DNA from: an uncultured Oscillospiraceae bacterium | Lineage (GTDB): Bacteria; Bacillota; Clostridia; Oscillospirales; Oscillospiraceae | Direction: 5' to 3' | Assembly: GCA_947627735.1 (NCBI GenBank) | Contig: CANQXG010000006.1 | Span: 1-64,000 of the forward strand | Length of the DNA stretch: 64,000 nt | Shown here: positions 18,013 through 27,973 of the stretch, in pieces | Position numbering within the stretch: position 1 is the stretch's first letter | Layout: each line of letters begins with the position of its first letter | Made by a program: the position numbers and the translations under genes | Notes under the pieces: generated by a model | The model's database searches: none | Told to the model about the DNA's origin: nothing | What the model saw: the letters and a program-made list of their open reading frames with translations, nothing else

Positions 18013-18792
18013 ATGGAGCCGGAAAAATTCGGCGCGTTTCTCAAATCGGAGCGAATGGCCGCGGGGCTGACCCAGGGACAGCTGGCGGAGATGCTGCACG
18101 TGTCCGCGGCGGCGGTGTCAAAGTGGGAGCGGGGCAAGTGCCTGCCGGACGTGGCCAAGTTCGAGGACATCGCCACGGCGCTGGACATGAGCGTGCTGGA
18201 GCTGTTCCGCTGCCGGCGGCAGCAGGAGGCGCTGCCCAGGGAGGACCTGGCGGCGGTCTATACCGAGACCGTGCGGGTATCCGCGCGGCAGCACCGCCGC
18301 AGATGGATCGCCGCGGCGGTCTGCGCCGCCGTGCTGGTGCTGGCGGCCCTGGTCCTGTACCGGTTCCCGGTCTATCGCATCGCCCGGGTGTGGTCGCCCA
18401 GCTTTTTTGAGACCGGCGAGGTGTCGATGCTGGCCTATACCGGCTCGGCGGAGGACCGGCGCATCGCCCAGACGGTGATGGCAAAGGCGGAGCTGGCCTT
18501 TTCCGACGTGGGCGTCAGCGGGGAGGAGGCCCGGGAAAAATATGGGCTTTTGAGCCGCTACGCCATCACGGGGGACAGCTATGAAACGGCGGTATCCGAG
18601 CGGCACCGGCTGGAGCTGTGGTCGGCCCGGTTTTACGGCGGCACTGGCTTTATGTGGGTGTGGTACAGCCAGGCGGGGCTGGACGCGGACGGGAACACCG
18701 TCACCGGCAGCTGGGACATCCCGGCCCTGTGGACGCTGGAAAAGACCGTGGACGGGACATGGGAAGTGACCCATATCAAGGAGCATCCCTAA
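18013..18792 (+). CDS. XRE-family regulator with a transmembrane helix and extracytoplasmic domain
   Basis: 259 aa. An N-terminal HTH_3/XRE domain (about 5-62, LTQGQLAEML...VSKWERGKCLPD) is followed by a linker, one membrane helix (about 96-115) and a C-terminal domain of about 140 residues without a recognised family. The layout suggests a one-component membrane-tethered DNA-binding protein. The start at 18013 is chosen over GTG 18004 and ATG 18007 because GAGGTG (18001-18006) is then 6 bases away. It has its own promoter and a strong terminator. Target genes are unknown. Confidence 0.8.
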   Translation: MEPEKFGAFLKSERMAAGLTQGQLAEMLHVSAAAVSKWERGKCLPDVAKFEDIATALDMSVLELFRCRRQQEALPREDLAAVYTETVRVSARQHRRRWIAAAVCAAVLVLAALVLYRFPVYRIARVWSPSFFETGEVSMLAYTGSAEDRRIAQTVMAKAELAFSDVGVSGEEAREKYGLLSRYAITGDSYETAVSERHRLELWSARFYGGTGFMWVWYSQAGLDADGNTVTGSWDIPALWTLEKTVDGTWEVTHIKEHP

Positions 18793-18799
18793 ACAAAAA

Positions 18800-18826
18800 G
18801 CAAGTCCCGGCGGGACTTGCTTTTTT
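18800..18826. terminator. Bidirectional intrinsic terminator
   Basis: A 9-bp stem GCAAGTCCC/GGGACTTGC (18800-18808, 18812-18820) is followed by six T's and preceded by five A's, so it works on both strands. It ends the XRE gene and the convergent minus-strand gene, whose stop codon overlaps the T-run. Confidence 0.9.
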
Positions 18827-19508
18827 ACATGTTCAAAAGTTTTATGAGCCGGCCCTCGCTGGCTTGGGGCAGGCGCTTTTTGAGGTATGCCAGCATCCGC
18901 TCCAGGGACTCCTTCGGCGGGCGGGAATAGGCGGCGGTGACGGCGTCATAGCCGAACAGGGCCTCCGGCGCGGCGTACCGCGCGATGCCCCAGCCGTAGG
19001 GCACGCCGTGGCGGTCGGTGGCATAGTCGAAGTCCGCCACGGTGAGGTAGGTCTGCATCTGCAGGCGGGTGATGACCGTTTCAAAGCCCTTCTTGCCGTC
19101 CTTTCCGCCATAGCCCAGCAGCTTTTTCAGCTGCCCGGTCTGCAGCGAGCCGTGCAGGGCCACGGCGTCATACAGCTCCTTGTCCTTGTAGGAGGCCAGC
19201 TCGTCGTCGAACCGGGCGTCGAAGTCGTAACCGTCCCGGCGGAAATTGGCAAAATCGGGAAACCATTCCAGGCTTACGAACCCGGCCTTCTTCCAAAAGA
19301 ACTTGCCATATACGCACCGGCCCATCCGGGCCACCGGACCCTTCCAGTCCCAGGGCGCCCAGTCGCCGCTCTCGGAGTCGTACCACAGCTCCGGCGGCGT
19401 GTGTTCCTCGATGGAGAAGCCGGGAAACTCATTTTTGAAAAAGGGCAGAAAGCCCCACTGAAGCACCAGCGCCTCCATGTCCTCCGCCGAGCGGATCAGG
19501 TCGATCAT
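18825..19508 (-). CDS. AlkZ-related conserved protein
   Basis: 227 aa. The sequence, with its long conserved middle block (EWFPDFANFRRDGYDFDAR and ITRLQMQTYLTV), resembles a conserved Firmicutes family often named AlkZ-related, meaning distant kinship to a winged-helix DNA glycosylase group. The lesion-binding QxQ of true AlkZ cannot be confirmed by eye, although RLQMQTYL contains QMQ, which fits. It is probably cytosolic. Start ATG 19508 has AAAGGGGG upstream, and a TTGTCA-17-TAGAAT promoter lies on the minus strand, back to back with that of dus. The function is not established. Confidence 0.65.
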   Translation of the reverse strand: MIDLIRSAEDMEALVLQWGFLPFFKNEFPGFSIEEHTPPELWYDSESGDWAPWDWKGPVARMGRCVYGKFFWKKAGFVSLEWFPDFANFRRDGYDFDARFDDELASYKDKELYDAVALHGSLQTGQLKKLLGYGGKDGKKGFETVITRLQMQTYLTVADFDYATDRHGVPYGWGIARYAAPEALFGYDAVTAAYSRPPKESLERMLAYLKKRLPQASEGRLIKLLNM

Positions 19509-19537
19509 ACGCCGCGCCCCCTTTCGTACTACCGTGG

Positions 19538-19566
19538 ATTCTACCATAGCTGCGGCCCGTTGACAA
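19538..19566 (-). promoter_or_regulatory. Promoter for the AlkZ-related gene
   Basis: Minus strand: TTGTCA (19561-19566), 17-base spacer, TAGAAT (19538-19543). It is divergent from, and nearly abuts, the dus promoter. Confidence 0.65.
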
Positions 19567-19569
19567 GTC

Positions 19570-19598
19570 TTGCGCGGCGCGGGGGCCTATGCTACAAT
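19570..19598 (+). promoter_or_regulatory. Promoter for dus lying directly against the start codon
   Basis: TTGCGC (19570-19575), 17-base spacer, TACAAT (19593-19598). The expected start of transcription (about 19605) coincides with an in-frame ATG, and no ribosome site fits between. Confidence 0.6.
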
Positions 19599-19604
19599 AT
19601 GGCC

Positions 19605-20576
19605 ATGGACATGTATTTCGCGCCTATGGAGGGCGTCACGGACTATATCTACCGCCGGACCCACCGGCGGTATTATCCGGGGGTGGACAAGTACTTCACC
19701 CCCTTCCTCAGCCCCGGACAGAACCGGGCGTTCCCGCCCCGGGAGCTGCGGCAGGTGCTGCCGGAGAACAACCGGGACGTGCCTGTGGTGCCCCAGCTGC
19801 TGACGAAAAAGGCGGAGGACTTCCTCTGGGCGGCCCGCGCGCTGGCGGATATGGGCTATGAGGAGGTCAATCTGAACGCCGGCTGCCCCTCCGGCACGGT
19901 CACCGCCAAGGGCAAGGGCGCGGGCCTGCTGGCGGACAGGGACGGCCTGCGCCGGCTCCTGGACGGCATATTCGCCCCTGGCTGCCCTGTGAGGGTATCT
20001 GTAAAGACCCGGCTGGGGATGAAGAGCGCGGAGGACTTCGCCGCGCTGCTGGAGATATACAACGACTATCCCATTTCTGAGCTGATCGTCCACGCCCGCA
20101 CGGCGGCGCAGCAGTACGCCGGCGCGCCGGACCTGGACGCCTTCGCCCTGGCCGCGGAGAACAGCCGCGCGCCGGTGGTGTATAACGGCGACATCTGGAG
20201 GTTGTCGGACGTGGCTGCGGCGGAGGAGCGCTTTCCCGGCCTGACCGCCGTAATGGCGGGCCGGGGACTGGCGGCGGACCCGGCCCTGGCCGGACGGATA
20301 CATGGTCTGGCCCCCGGAGCGGAGGCGCTGCGGCCCTTTTTGGAGGAGCTGTGGCAGGAGTATTGCCGGGCCTTCGGCGGCCCGGCCAGCGCCGTGAACC
20401 GGATGAAGGCCATTTGGACGCTGCTGCTGCCCGGCTTCCGGGGCGGAGAGGCATGGGAAAAACAGCTGGGCAAGGCCCGGCGGTGGCCGGAATTTCTCGC
20501 CCTCACCGACCGGCTTCTGGACAGCCTGGAGCCGCTGGACCCGGCCAGGCCGGGCCGCTGGGGAGAAGGGTGTTAA
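19605..20576 (+). CDS. dus: tRNA-dihydrouridine synthase
   Basis: 323 aa. FMN enzyme that reduces uridine to dihydrouridine in tRNA D-loops. Family marks: the opening [15 protein letters not shown], the catalytic cysteine C94 in [11 protein letters not shown], and the FMN-binding NGDI and AGRGL blocks in the second half of the barrel. Start codons at 19599, 19605 and 19611 are all in frame. None has a Shine-Dalgarno sequence, and the promoter -10 box ends at 19598, so a leaderless message starting at 19605 or nearby is likely. It is followed by uvrA under a separate promoter. Confidence 0.92.
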   Translation: MDMYFAPMEGVTDYIYRRTHRRYYPGVDKYFTPFLSPGQNRAFPPRELRQVLPENNRDVPVVPQLLTKKAEDFLWAARALADMGYEEVNLNAGCPSGTVTAKGKGAGLLADRDGLRRLLDGIFAPGCPVRVSVKTRLGMKSAEDFAALLEIYNDYPISELIVHARTAAQQYAGAPDLDAFALAAENSRAPVVYNGDIWRLSDVAAAEERFPGLTAVMAGRGLAADPALAGRIHGLAPGAEALRPFLEELWQEYCRAFGGPASAVNRMKAIWTLLLPGFRGGEAWEKQLGKARRWPEFLALTDRLLDSLEPLDPARPGRWGEGC

Positions 20577-20601
20577 CGGTCCATTAATTTTGCGATTTTG
20601 A

Positions 20602-20631
20602 TTGTAATTTGCGCCAGCCATAGTGTATAAT
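20602..20631 (+). promoter_or_regulatory. Promoter for uvrA
   Basis: TTGTAA (20602-20607), 18-base spacer, perfect TATAAT (20626-20631) in an AT-rich gap after dus. No LexA (SOS) box was recognised by eye. Confidence 0.65.
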
Positions 20632-20672
20632 AGTTCGTTGCAGAAATCGCACGCGAGGGAAACAGAGAGCGT

Positions 20673-23501
20673 ATGCCTGAAAAGATCGTCATCCAGGGGG
20701 CGCGAGCCAACAACCTGAAGAACATAGACCTGGAGCTGCCCAGGGACAAGCTGGTGGTATTCACTGGCCTGTCCGGCTCGGGCAAGTCCAGTTTGGCCTT
20801 TGACACCATTTACGCGGAGGGCCAGAGGCGGTATGTGGAGAGCCTGTCCAGCTATGCCCGGCAGTTTTTGGGCCAGATGGACAAGCCGGACGTGGATTTC
20901 ATCGGGGGGCTGTCCCCGGCCATATCCATCGACCAGAAGACCACCTCCCGCAACCCCCGGTCCACGGTGGGCACCGTCACGGAGATCCATGACTACCTGC
21001 GCCTGCTGTGGGCCCAGATCGGCGTGCCCCACTGCCCCAAGTGCGGCAAGGAGATCCGCCAGCAGACCATCGACCAGATCGTGGACCAGATCATGGACCT
21101 GCCGGAGGGCACGCGGCTGCAGATCCTCTCCCCGGTGATCCGGGGCAAGAAGGGGGAGCACAGGAAGATCCTGGAGGACGCCCAGCGCTCCGGCTATGTC
21201 CGGGCCAGGGTGGACGGGGAGACCTATGACCTGAGCGAGTCCATCCCCCTGGATAAGAACAAGAAACACAACATTGAGATCGTGGTGGACCGGCTGGTGA
21301 TGCGCAGCGACGTGGTCCGCCGGCTCACCGACTCGGCGGAAACGGCCATGGGCCTGTCCGGCGGCGTGGTGTACGTGGACCTGCCCGGCCAGGACAGGCA
21401 GCTGAGCTTTTCCCAGAACTACGCCTGCGAGGACTGCGGGATCTCCATCGAGGAGATGACGCCGCGGCTGTTCTCCTTCAACGCCCCCTATGGCGCCTGC
21501 CCCACCTGCAGCGGCCTGGGGACCATGCTCCGGGTGGACCCGGCGCTGGTCATGCCCAACCCCAACCTGTCCATCATGGACGGGGGGATCATGGCCTACG
21601 GCTGGTCCAACGTCCGGGGCGACTCCATCTGCCGGATGTACTATGAGGCCCTGGGCCGGAAGTACCACTTCGACCTGCACGACCCCATCAAGACCCTGTC
21701 CGACGCGGCCATCAACGCCATCCTCTACGGCACCAACGGCGAGCCTTTGGAGCTGCGCTACGAGCGGGGCTCCGGCTACGGCACGCTGGTGAAGGACTTT
21801 GAGGGCATCGTCAACAACCTGGAGCGGCGGTACAAGGAGACCCAGTCCTCCTCCGCCAGGGCCACCCTGGAGGAATGCATGGGGGAGTACGACTGCCCCG
21901 ACTGCCACGGCGACCGGCTGAAGCCGGAGGTGCTGGCGGTGACGGTGGGGGGACTGTCCATTGCCCAGTTCAGCCGTCTGCCCGTGACGGAGGCGCTGGC
22001 CTTTCTGGAGAAGCTGGAGCTGACGGAGAAGGAGTCGCTCATCGCCGACCGCATCTTAAAGGAGATCCGCCAGCGGCTGGGCTTTCTGGTGAGCGTGGGG
22101 CTGGGCTATCTGACCCTGTCCCGGGGCGCGGCCACCCTGTCTGGCGGGGAGAGCCAGCGCATCCGCCTGGCTACCCAGATCGGCTCCGCCCTGATGGGGG
22201 TGCTGTACGTGCTGGACGAACCTAGCATCGGCCTGCACCAGCGGGACAACGAGAAGCTTCTGCGCACGCTGCGGGACCTCACCGACGCGGGCAATACCCT
22301 GATCGTGGTGGAGCACGACGAGGACACCATCCGCGCCGCGGACTGGGTGGTGGACATCGGCCCCGGGGCCGGCGTCCACGGGGGACAGGTGGTGTGCGCC
22401 GGCACGCCGGAGGACATCATGGCCTGCCCGGATTCCATCACCGGCCAATATCTGTCCGGCGTCAAGCGCATCGAGGTGCCCGCCCGGCGGCGGCCCGGCA
22501 GCGGCCGGTTCCTGTCCGTGCGGGGCGCGGCGGCCAATAACCTGAAGGACCTGGACGTGGACATCCCCCTGGGGGCGTTCACCTGCGTCACCGGCGTGTC
22601 CGGCTCCGGCAAGAGTTCGCTGGTCAACGAGGTCATCGAGAAGAAGCTGGGGGCCGATCTGAACCGGCGGAAGGTCCGCCCGGGGAAGTGCCGGTCTGTC
22701 ACGGGCCTGGAGTACCTGGACAAGGTCATCGACATCGACCAGAGTCCCATTGGCCGCACGCCCCGGTCCAACCCGGCCACCTATACGGGGCTTTTCAACG
22801 ACATACGGGAGCTGTTCGCCTCCACCCAGGACGCGCGGCTGCGGGGCTATAAGTCCGGGCGGTTCTCCTTCAACGTGAAGGGGGGGCGGTGCGAGGCCTG
22901 CTCCGGGGATGGCCTTATCAAGATCGAGATGCTGTTTTTGCCGGACGTGTACGTCCCCTGCGAGGTCTGCCACGGCAACCGGTACAACCGGGAGACCCTG
23001 GAGGTGCGCTACAAGGGCAAGAACATCGCCCAGGTGCTGGATATGACCGTGGAGGAGGCCCTGGACTTCTTCCGCAACCAGGAAACGCTGCGGGAGAAGC
23101 TGCAGACGCTGTGGGACGTGGGCCTGGGCTATGTGAAGCTGGGCCAGTCCTCCACCACCCTGTCCGGCGGCGAGGCTCAGCGGGTGAAGCTGGCCACGGA
23201 GCTGGCCCGGCGGAGCACGGGCAACACCTTTTATATCCTGGACGAGCCGACCACGGGCCTGCACACCGCGGACGTGGCCCGGCTGCTGGACATCCTCCAG
23301 CGGCTGACCGACGCGGGCAACACGGTGCTGGTCATCGAGCACAACCTGGACGTCATAAAATGTGCCGACTACATCGTGGACCTGGGTCCCGAGGGGGGCG
23401 ACGAGGGCGGCCGGCTGGTCTTTGCCGGCACGCCGGAGGACTGCGCCAAGTGTGAGGCCAGCTATACGGGCCGGTTTTTGCGCAGGGTCCTGGGAAAGTA
23501 A
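20673..23501 (+). CDS. uvrA: UvrABC nucleotide excision repair subunit A
   Basis: 942 aa, the usual length. DNA-damage sensor ATPase of nucleotide excision repair. Two ABC ATPase modules are seen: Walker [11 protein letters not shown] near residue 31 and GVSGSGKSS near 640, with signature LSGGESQR and LSGGEAQR. Zinc-binding CxxC pairs occur in each half (CPKC, CEDC and CPTC; CEAC and CEVC). The opening [15 protein letters not shown] is classic. The ribosome site is weak. uvrA heads a likely operon with a membrane protein gene (9-base gap), recD2 and comF; uvrB is not in the window. Confidence 0.97.
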   Translation: MPEKIVIQGARANNLKNIDLELPRDKLVVFTGLSGSGKSSLAFDTIYAEGQRRYVESLSSYARQFLGQMDKPDVDFIGGLSPAISIDQKTTSRNPRSTVGTVTEIHDYLRLLWAQIGVPHCPKCGKEIRQQTIDQIVDQIMDLPEGTRLQILSPVIRGKKGEHRKILEDAQRSGYVRARVDGETYDLSESIPLDKNKKHNIEIVVDRLVMRSDVVRRLTDSAETAMGLSGGVVYVDLPGQDRQLSFSQNYACEDCGISIEEMTPRLFSFNAPYGACPTCSGLGTMLRVDPALVMPNPNLSIMDGGIMAYGWSNVRGDSICRMYYEALGRKYHFDLHDPIKTLSDAAINAILYGTNGEPLELRYERGSGYGTLVKDFEGIVNNLERRYKETQSSSARATLEECMGEYDCPDCHGDRLKPEVLAVTVGGLSIAQFSRLPVTEALAFLEKLELTEKESLIADRILKEIRQRLGFLVSVGLGYLTLSRGAATLSGGESQRIRLATQIGSALMGVLYVLDEPSIGLHQRDNEKLLRTLRDLTDAGNTLIVVEHDEDTIRAADWVVDIGPGAGVHGGQVVCAGTPEDIMACPDSITGQYLSGVKRIEVPARRRPGSGRFLSVRGAAANNLKDLDVDIPLGAFTCVTGVSGSGKSSLVNEVIEKKLGADLNRRKVRPGKCRSVTGLEYLDKVIDIDQSPIGRTPRSNPATYTGLFNDIRELFASTQDARLRGYKSGRFSFNVKGGRCEACSGDGLIKIEMLFLPDVYVPCEVCHGNRYNRETLEVRYKGKNIAQVLDMTVEEALDFFRNQETLREKLQTLWDVGLGYVKLGQSSTTLSGGEAQRVKLATELARRSTGNTFYILDEPTTGLHTADVARLLDILQRLTDAGNTVLVIEHNLDVIKCADYIVDLGPEGGDEGGRLVFAGTPEDCAKCEASYTGRFLRRVLGK

Positions 23502-23510
23502 GGAGCGTAT

Positions 23511-24002
23511 ATGCAGGTTGCAGGCTATATCGCGGATATGGGCGCGGGGGAGGCCCTGGCCACCCTGATCGTGTCCATGCTGCCCATCATAGAGCTGCGG
23601 GGCGCCATACCCATGGGCGTGGGGCTGGGTCTGCCTGTGTGGCAGGCCGCCGTCATCGCCATGGTGGGGAACATGCTGCCGGTGCCCTTCATCATCGCCT
23701 TCGTCCGCACGCTGATGGACTGGCTGCGGACCAAGTCCGACCGGGCGCGGCAGTTCGTGGCGTGGCTGGAGCGCAAGGGAAGCGGTGAGAAGGCCCTGCG
23801 GGTGCAGCAGGCCCAGTTCTGGGGGCTGTTGCTGTTCGTGGCGGTGCCCCTGCCGGGCACGGGCGCCTGGACCGGCGCGCTGATCGCGGCGATGCTGAAC
23901 ATGCGCATGAAGCGGGCGCTGCCGCCCATTTTGCTGGGCGTGCTCATCGCGGGGACCATCGTTTCCCTGGCCACCGCCGGGGTGATCCGGCTGCTCGTCT
24001 GA
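23511..24002 (+). CDS. Small multi-drug export-like membrane protein (COG2426/PF06695)
   Basis: 163 aa with about four membrane helices. The conserved N-terminal ELRGAIPMGV block and the central AVPLPGTGAWTG match the Sm_multidrug_ex family; no transport function is firmly proven for it. AAGGAG precedes the ATG. It sits between uvrA and recD2 with gaps of 9 and 1 bases, so it is co-transcribed with repair genes, although no functional link is obvious. Confidence 0.85.
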   Translation: MQVAGYIADMGAGEALATLIVSMLPIIELRGAIPMGVGLGLPVWQAAVIAMVGNMLPVPFIIAFVRTLMDWLRTKSDRARQFVAWLERKGSGEKALRVQQAQFWGLLLFVAVPLPGTGAWTGALIAAMLNMRMKRALPPILLGVLIAGTIVSLATAGVIRLLV

Positions 24003-24003
24003 C

Positions 24004-26214
24004 ATGCAGGAGCAGGCGCTGGAGCGGATCGCCGGGCAGGTGGCGTCGGTGATCTATTTTAACGAGGACAACGGCTATACGGTGCTGCGGCTGGACGTGG
24101 ACGACGGCTCCCACGCCGTGGTGGTTGGCTGCATCCCCCTGGCGGCGCCGGGGGAGAGCCTGGTCGCCTGGGGGGAGTGGACCCGCCACGCCTCCCACGG
24201 CGAGCAGTTCCGTGCCGCCTATACGGAGCGGACCATGCCCTCCGGCGCAGCCGCCATATTCGACTACCTCTCCAGCCGGACCATCAAGGGCATCGGCCCG
24301 GCCACGGCGGCGCTGATCGTGGGGAAGTTCGGCGACGACGCGCTGAATGTGCTCCGGGACAAGCCGGAAAAGCTGGCGCAGCTGCGGGGGATCAGCATGG
24401 AAAAGGCACGGCAGATGAGCGAGGCCTTCCGGCGGCAGACCGGGATGCGCTCGCTGATGGAGTTTCTCGCGGGGGCTGGCGTGGCGCCGGTGATGGCGCT
24501 GCGGCTGTACCGCATATACGGCGACGATGCCCTGCAGCGGGTAGAGGAGAACCCCTATCTGCTGGCGGGTGTGCAGGTGGGGGGTACCTTCGCCCAGGCG
24601 GACGCCCTGGCCCTGGCCCACGGCATGGAGGCGGACGCGCCGGAGCGCATCGCCGCGGCGCTGCTGTTCGAGCTGCGCCACAACGCCGATAACGGCCACT
24701 GCTTCCTGCCGGTGGACAAGCTCACCGCCGCCACCGCCCAGCTCATCGGCGTGGACGCCGAGGAGATCGGGGAGGGGCTGGACATCCTGCTGGAGGCGGG
24801 GGACGTGGTGTGCGAGCCGGTATCCAACGTCACGGCCTGCTACCTGGCGCCGCTGTATGCCGCAGAGGTGTACGTGGCCCAGCGGCTGCGGGATATGGCC
24901 GGCTATACATACGAACACCCCTCTGTGTCCGTGGAGCGGATCATTGAAAAGCTGGAGGCGGAGCAGCGCATCCGTTTCGCGCCTCTGCAGCGCAAGACCC
25001 TGGACGCCGCCGCCCACCGACAGCTGGTGGTCATCACCGGCGGGCCGGGCACGGGCAAGACCACCTCTCTGCGGGCGGTGCTGGCCCTGTACGACGCCAT
25101 GGGCCTGGAGACCATGCTGGCCGCGCCCACGGGCCAGGCGGCCAAGCGCCTGGGCGACCTGGCGGGCCGGGAGGCCTCCACCATCCACAGGCTTTTGGAG
25201 GCCAGCTTCTCCCCGGAGACGGACAGCACCGTCTTTCGGAAGAACGAGTCCGACCGCCTGCGGTGCGGAGCGCTGATCCTGGACGAGTGCTCCATGGTGG
25301 ATATGGGCCTGATGCGGGCGGTGCTGGCGGCCATAGGGCCGTCCTGCCGGCTGGTGCTGGTGGGGGACGCGGACCAGCTGCCCTCCGTGGGACCGGGTGC
25401 GGTGTTCCGTGACGTGATCCGTTCCGGGGTGGCGGAAACAGTGCGCCTGACGGAGATCTTCCGCCAGAAGGAGGAGAGCCGCATCGTCCTCAGCGCACAC
25501 CAGATCAACCGGGGGGAGATGCCCGATCTGCGGGCCAACAGCGGCGGGTTTTACTTCCTGCGCCGGCGGGAGGCCCAGGCCGCGGCGGAGACCATCGTGT
25601 CCCTGTGTAAGGAGCGACTGCCCAACAACATGCACATCCCCACCGCCCAGATCCAGGTCCTCACCCCCACCCGAAAGGGTCCGGCGGGGACGGAGGAGCT
25701 GAACAAGGCGCTGCAGCAGGCCCTCAATCCCCCCGCCGTGGGCAAGCAGGAATTTGACTACGCAGGCAGGATCTACCGGGAGGGGGACCGGGTCATGCAG
25801 ATCCGCAACGACTATGACGTGATCTGGAAGACCGACGGCGGCGAGCAGGGCTACGGCGTTTTCAACGGGGACATAGGCTACGTGGATTCCATCGATCCCG
25901 GCACGGAGAGCATGGTGATCGACTTCGATGGCCGCCGGGCGGAGTACGCCTTTGAGCAGGCCGCGGAACTGGACCACGCCTGGGCCACCACGGTGCACAA
26001 GTCCCAGGGCAGCGAGTACCGGGCGGTGGTGCTGGCCGCGGTGCGGGCGGCGCCCCAGCTGATGTACAGGAGCCTTCTCTACACCGCCGTCACCCGGGCG
26101 GCGGAGCTGCTGGTGATCGTGGGGGACGACGGCGCGGTGAGCGCCATGACGGCCAACGCCCGCCGGGCCAAGCGGTACAGCGGGCTGCGCCTGCGGTTAT
26201 TGGAAGATGAATAA
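24004..26214 (+). CDS. recD2: ATP-dependent RecD2-like DNA helicase
   Basis: 736 aa. The N-terminal OB-like and helix-hairpin-helix regions (IKGIGPATAALIV, about residues 96-108) precede the SF1B helicase core: Walker A TGGPGTGKTTS near 346, motif II LDECSM, GDADQLPSVGPG, and a C-terminal UvrD_C_2 domain with HKSQGSE. RecD2 proteins work without RecB/RecC and move 5'-3'. The start is 1 base after the previous stop. The end overlaps comF by 8 bases. Confidence 0.94.
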   Translation: MQEQALERIAGQVASVIYFNEDNGYTVLRLDVDDGSHAVVVGCIPLAAPGESLVAWGEWTRHASHGEQFRAAYTERTMPSGAAAIFDYLSSRTIKGIGPATAALIVGKFGDDALNVLRDKPEKLAQLRGISMEKARQMSEAFRRQTGMRSLMEFLAGAGVAPVMALRLYRIYGDDALQRVEENPYLLAGVQVGGTFAQADALALAHGMEADAPERIAAALLFELRHNADNGHCFLPVDKLTAATAQLIGVDAEEIGEGLDILLEAGDVVCEPVSNVTACYLAPLYAAEVYVAQRLRDMAGYTYEHPSVSVERIIEKLEAEQRIRFAPLQRKTLDAAAHRQLVVITGGPGTGKTTSLRAVLALYDAMGLETMLAAPTGQAAKRLGDLAGREASTIHRLLEASFSPETDSTVFRKNESDRLRCGALILDECSMVDMGLMRAVLAAIGPSCRLVLVGDADQLPSVGPGAVFRDVIRSGVAETVRLTEIFRQKEESRIVLSAHQINRGEMPDLRANSGGFYFLRRREAQAAAETIVSLCKERLPNNMHIPTAQIQVLTPTRKGPAGTEELNKALQQALNPPAVGKQEFDYAGRIYREGDRVMQIRNDYDVIWKTDGGEQGYGVFNGDIGYVDSIDPGTESMVIDFDGRRAEYAFEQAAELDHAWATTVHKSQGSEYRAVVLAAVRAAPQLMYRSLLYTAVTRAAELLVIVGDDGAVSAMTANARRAKRYSGLRLRLLEDE

Positions 26215-26863
26215 GCTGTCGGACGCGGTGCTGGACCTGATCTATCCCACCAGGTGCGTGTTCTGTCACCGCTTCATCGCGCCGCCGGGCCGGCCACGTA
26301 TATGCCCGGCCTGCCAGAAAAAGCTGCCCCGGACAGAGGATGGCCGGCGGCGGAAGGGGGATTATTTCTCCGAGTGCGTGTCCGCCCTGTACTATGAGGG
26401 GGACGTGCGGGAGGCCATCCACCGGTATAAGTTCGGCGGCGTACAGGCCTACGCGCCGGTGTTCGGGGAGCTGGTGGCCTCGCTCATCTATGAGCAGATC
26501 CAGTCCGAGTATGACATCCTCTCCTGGGTGCCCCTGGACCGGGGCCGGCGGCGCAGCCGGGGCTATGACCAGGCGGAGCTGATCGCCCGCAACGCGGCGA
26601 AGCGGCTGCGGCGGGAGCTGACGCCGGTGCTCATCAAGCGCCGGGGCGTGCGGCCCCAGTCCCGGACCGGCGCGCCGGAGCAGCGGCGGGCCAACATCGC
26701 CGGGGCCTACCGGGCAGCGGACCCGGCAGCCGTGGCGGGAAAGCGCATCTTACTGATCGACGATATCGTGACCACCGGCGCGACTCTCTCGGAGTGCGCC
26801 AGGACGCTGCTCCTGGCGGGCGCGGAGGACGTGCGGTGCGCCACTCTTGCAAGCACGCGGTAG
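26207..26863 (+). CDS. comF: ComF family phosphoribosyltransferase-like protein
   Basis: 218 aa. An N-terminal zinc-binding double CxxC (CVFC and CPAC, residues about 18-40) is followed by a phosphoribosyltransferase-type domain with the PRPP-loop-like LLIDDIVTTGAT near 180. ComF helps DNA uptake in competent cells and contacts DNA helicases; the coupling to recD2 (8-base overlap) fits a DNA-processing role. Natural competence of this organism cannot be judged from this window. The next gene follows 11 bases on. Confidence 0.9.
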   Translation: MNKLSDAVLDLIYPTRCVFCHRFIAPPGRPRICPACQKKLPRTEDGRRRKGDYFSECVSALYYEGDVREAIHRYKFGGVQAYAPVFGELVASLIYEQIQSEYDILSWVPLDRGRRRSRGYDQAELIARNAAKRLRRELTPVLIKRRGVRPQSRTGAPEQRRANIAGAYRAADPAAVAGKRILLIDDIVTTGATLSECARTLLLAGAEDVRCATLASTR

Positions 26864-26874
26864 GAGGAGTTACC

Positions 26875-27906
26875 ATGCTGTTTTTTGAAAGAGATATAGC
26901 CATCGACCTGGGGACCATGACCACGCTGATGTACGTGCGGGGCCGGGGCATCCGGCTGCGGGAGTCGTCCCTGGTGGCCCTGGACAGCACCAATGGCCGG
27001 GTGCTGCGCATCGGCGAGGAGGCCAAGAAGATGCTGGGCCGCACCCCCGCCAACATCGTGGCCATCAGCCCCATCGTGGCCGGGGTCATCTCCGACTACG
27101 ACATGACCGCCCGGATGCTGAAGGAGTTCATTGGCCGCATCACCTCCTTCAGCCTGTTCAAGCCCCGGGTGATGATCTGCGTGCCCGGCAGCATCACCGG
27201 CGTGGAGGAGCGCGCCCTCATCGACGCGGCCATCGAGGCCGGCGCCCGGAAGGTGTATCTGAAGGAGGCGAGCCTGGCCACGGCGGTGGGCGCGGGCATC
27301 GACATCTCCAAGCCCGACGGCCACATGATCGTGGACATCGGCAGCGGCACCACGGAGGTGGCGGTGGTGTCCCTGGGCGGCGTGGTGGAGCAGGAGTCCA
27401 TCAAGACCGCCGGGGCGGACTTCGACGAGGCCATCGTCCGGTACGTGCGCAAAAAGCACAACCTGCTCATCGGCCTGCGCACGGCGGAGGAGCTGAAGCT
27501 GTCCATCGGCTGCGTATACCCCCGACCTGAGGTGTCCTACGAGGAGGTGAAGGGCCGGTGCCTGGTGACGGGCCTGCCCAGGAGCGTCACCGTCAGCTCC
27601 GCGGACATGATCGAGGCCCTGGAGGAGCCGATGGCCCGGCTGATGGAGGCCATCCACCTGGTGCTGGAGCGCACGCCTCCCGAGCTGGTGGGGGACGTGT
27701 CCCAGAACGGCATCGTCCTGTCCGGCGGCGGCAGCCAGCTTTGGGGGCTGGACAAGCTGGTGGCGGACCGGACCGGCATCGACACCATCCTGGTTGACGA
27801 CGCCCTCAGCTGCACGGCCTACGGCGCGGGGCGGATGCTCCAGAACCTGAACGACATGCAGGAGGGCATGATAAACCTGGCCCGCCGCCGGCAGATGAAG
27901 GTCTGA
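26875..27906 (+). CDS. MreB/Mbl-type actin-like cell-shape protein
   Basis: 343 aa, full length. Bacterial actin that guides lateral wall synthesis under the membrane. The phosphate loops are visible as AIDLGTMTT (N-terminal; usually GTANT, here GTMTT) and VDIGSGTTEVAV, with the adenosine motif SGGGSQLWG near 283. AGGAGGAG lies between the comF stop and this ATG. Unlike the usual mreB, no mreC/mreD follows: a promoter and the pyr operon come next. It is therefore likely an mbl/mreBH-type paralogue. Confidence 0.9.
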   Translation: MLFFERDIAIDLGTMTTLMYVRGRGIRLRESSLVALDSTNGRVLRIGEEAKKMLGRTPANIVAISPIVAGVISDYDMTARMLKEFIGRITSFSLFKPRVMICVPGSITGVEERALIDAAIEAGARKVYLKEASLATAVGAGIDISKPDGHMIVDIGSGTTEVAVVSLGGVVEQESIKTAGADFDEAIVRYVRKKHNLLIGLRTAEELKLSIGCVYPRPEVSYEEVKGRCLVTGLPRSVTVSSADMIEALEEPMARLMEAIHLVLERTPPELVGDVSQNGIVLSGGGSQLWGLDKLVADRTGIDTILVDDALSCTAYGAGRMLQNLNDMQEGMINLARRRQMKV

Positions 27907-27938
27907 GCGGGGGCCGCGGGAAAAATGTCCGCGGCTCG

Positions 27939-27967
27939 TTGACAAGCGCCATACCGCATGTTATAAT
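27939..27967 (+). promoter_or_regulatory. Consensus sigma-A promoter for the pyr operon
   Basis: Perfect TTGACA (27939-27944), 17-base spacer, perfect TATAAT (27962-27967), about 115 bases ahead of the pyrC start. Confidence 0.85.
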
Positions 27968-27973
27968 GGCGCG

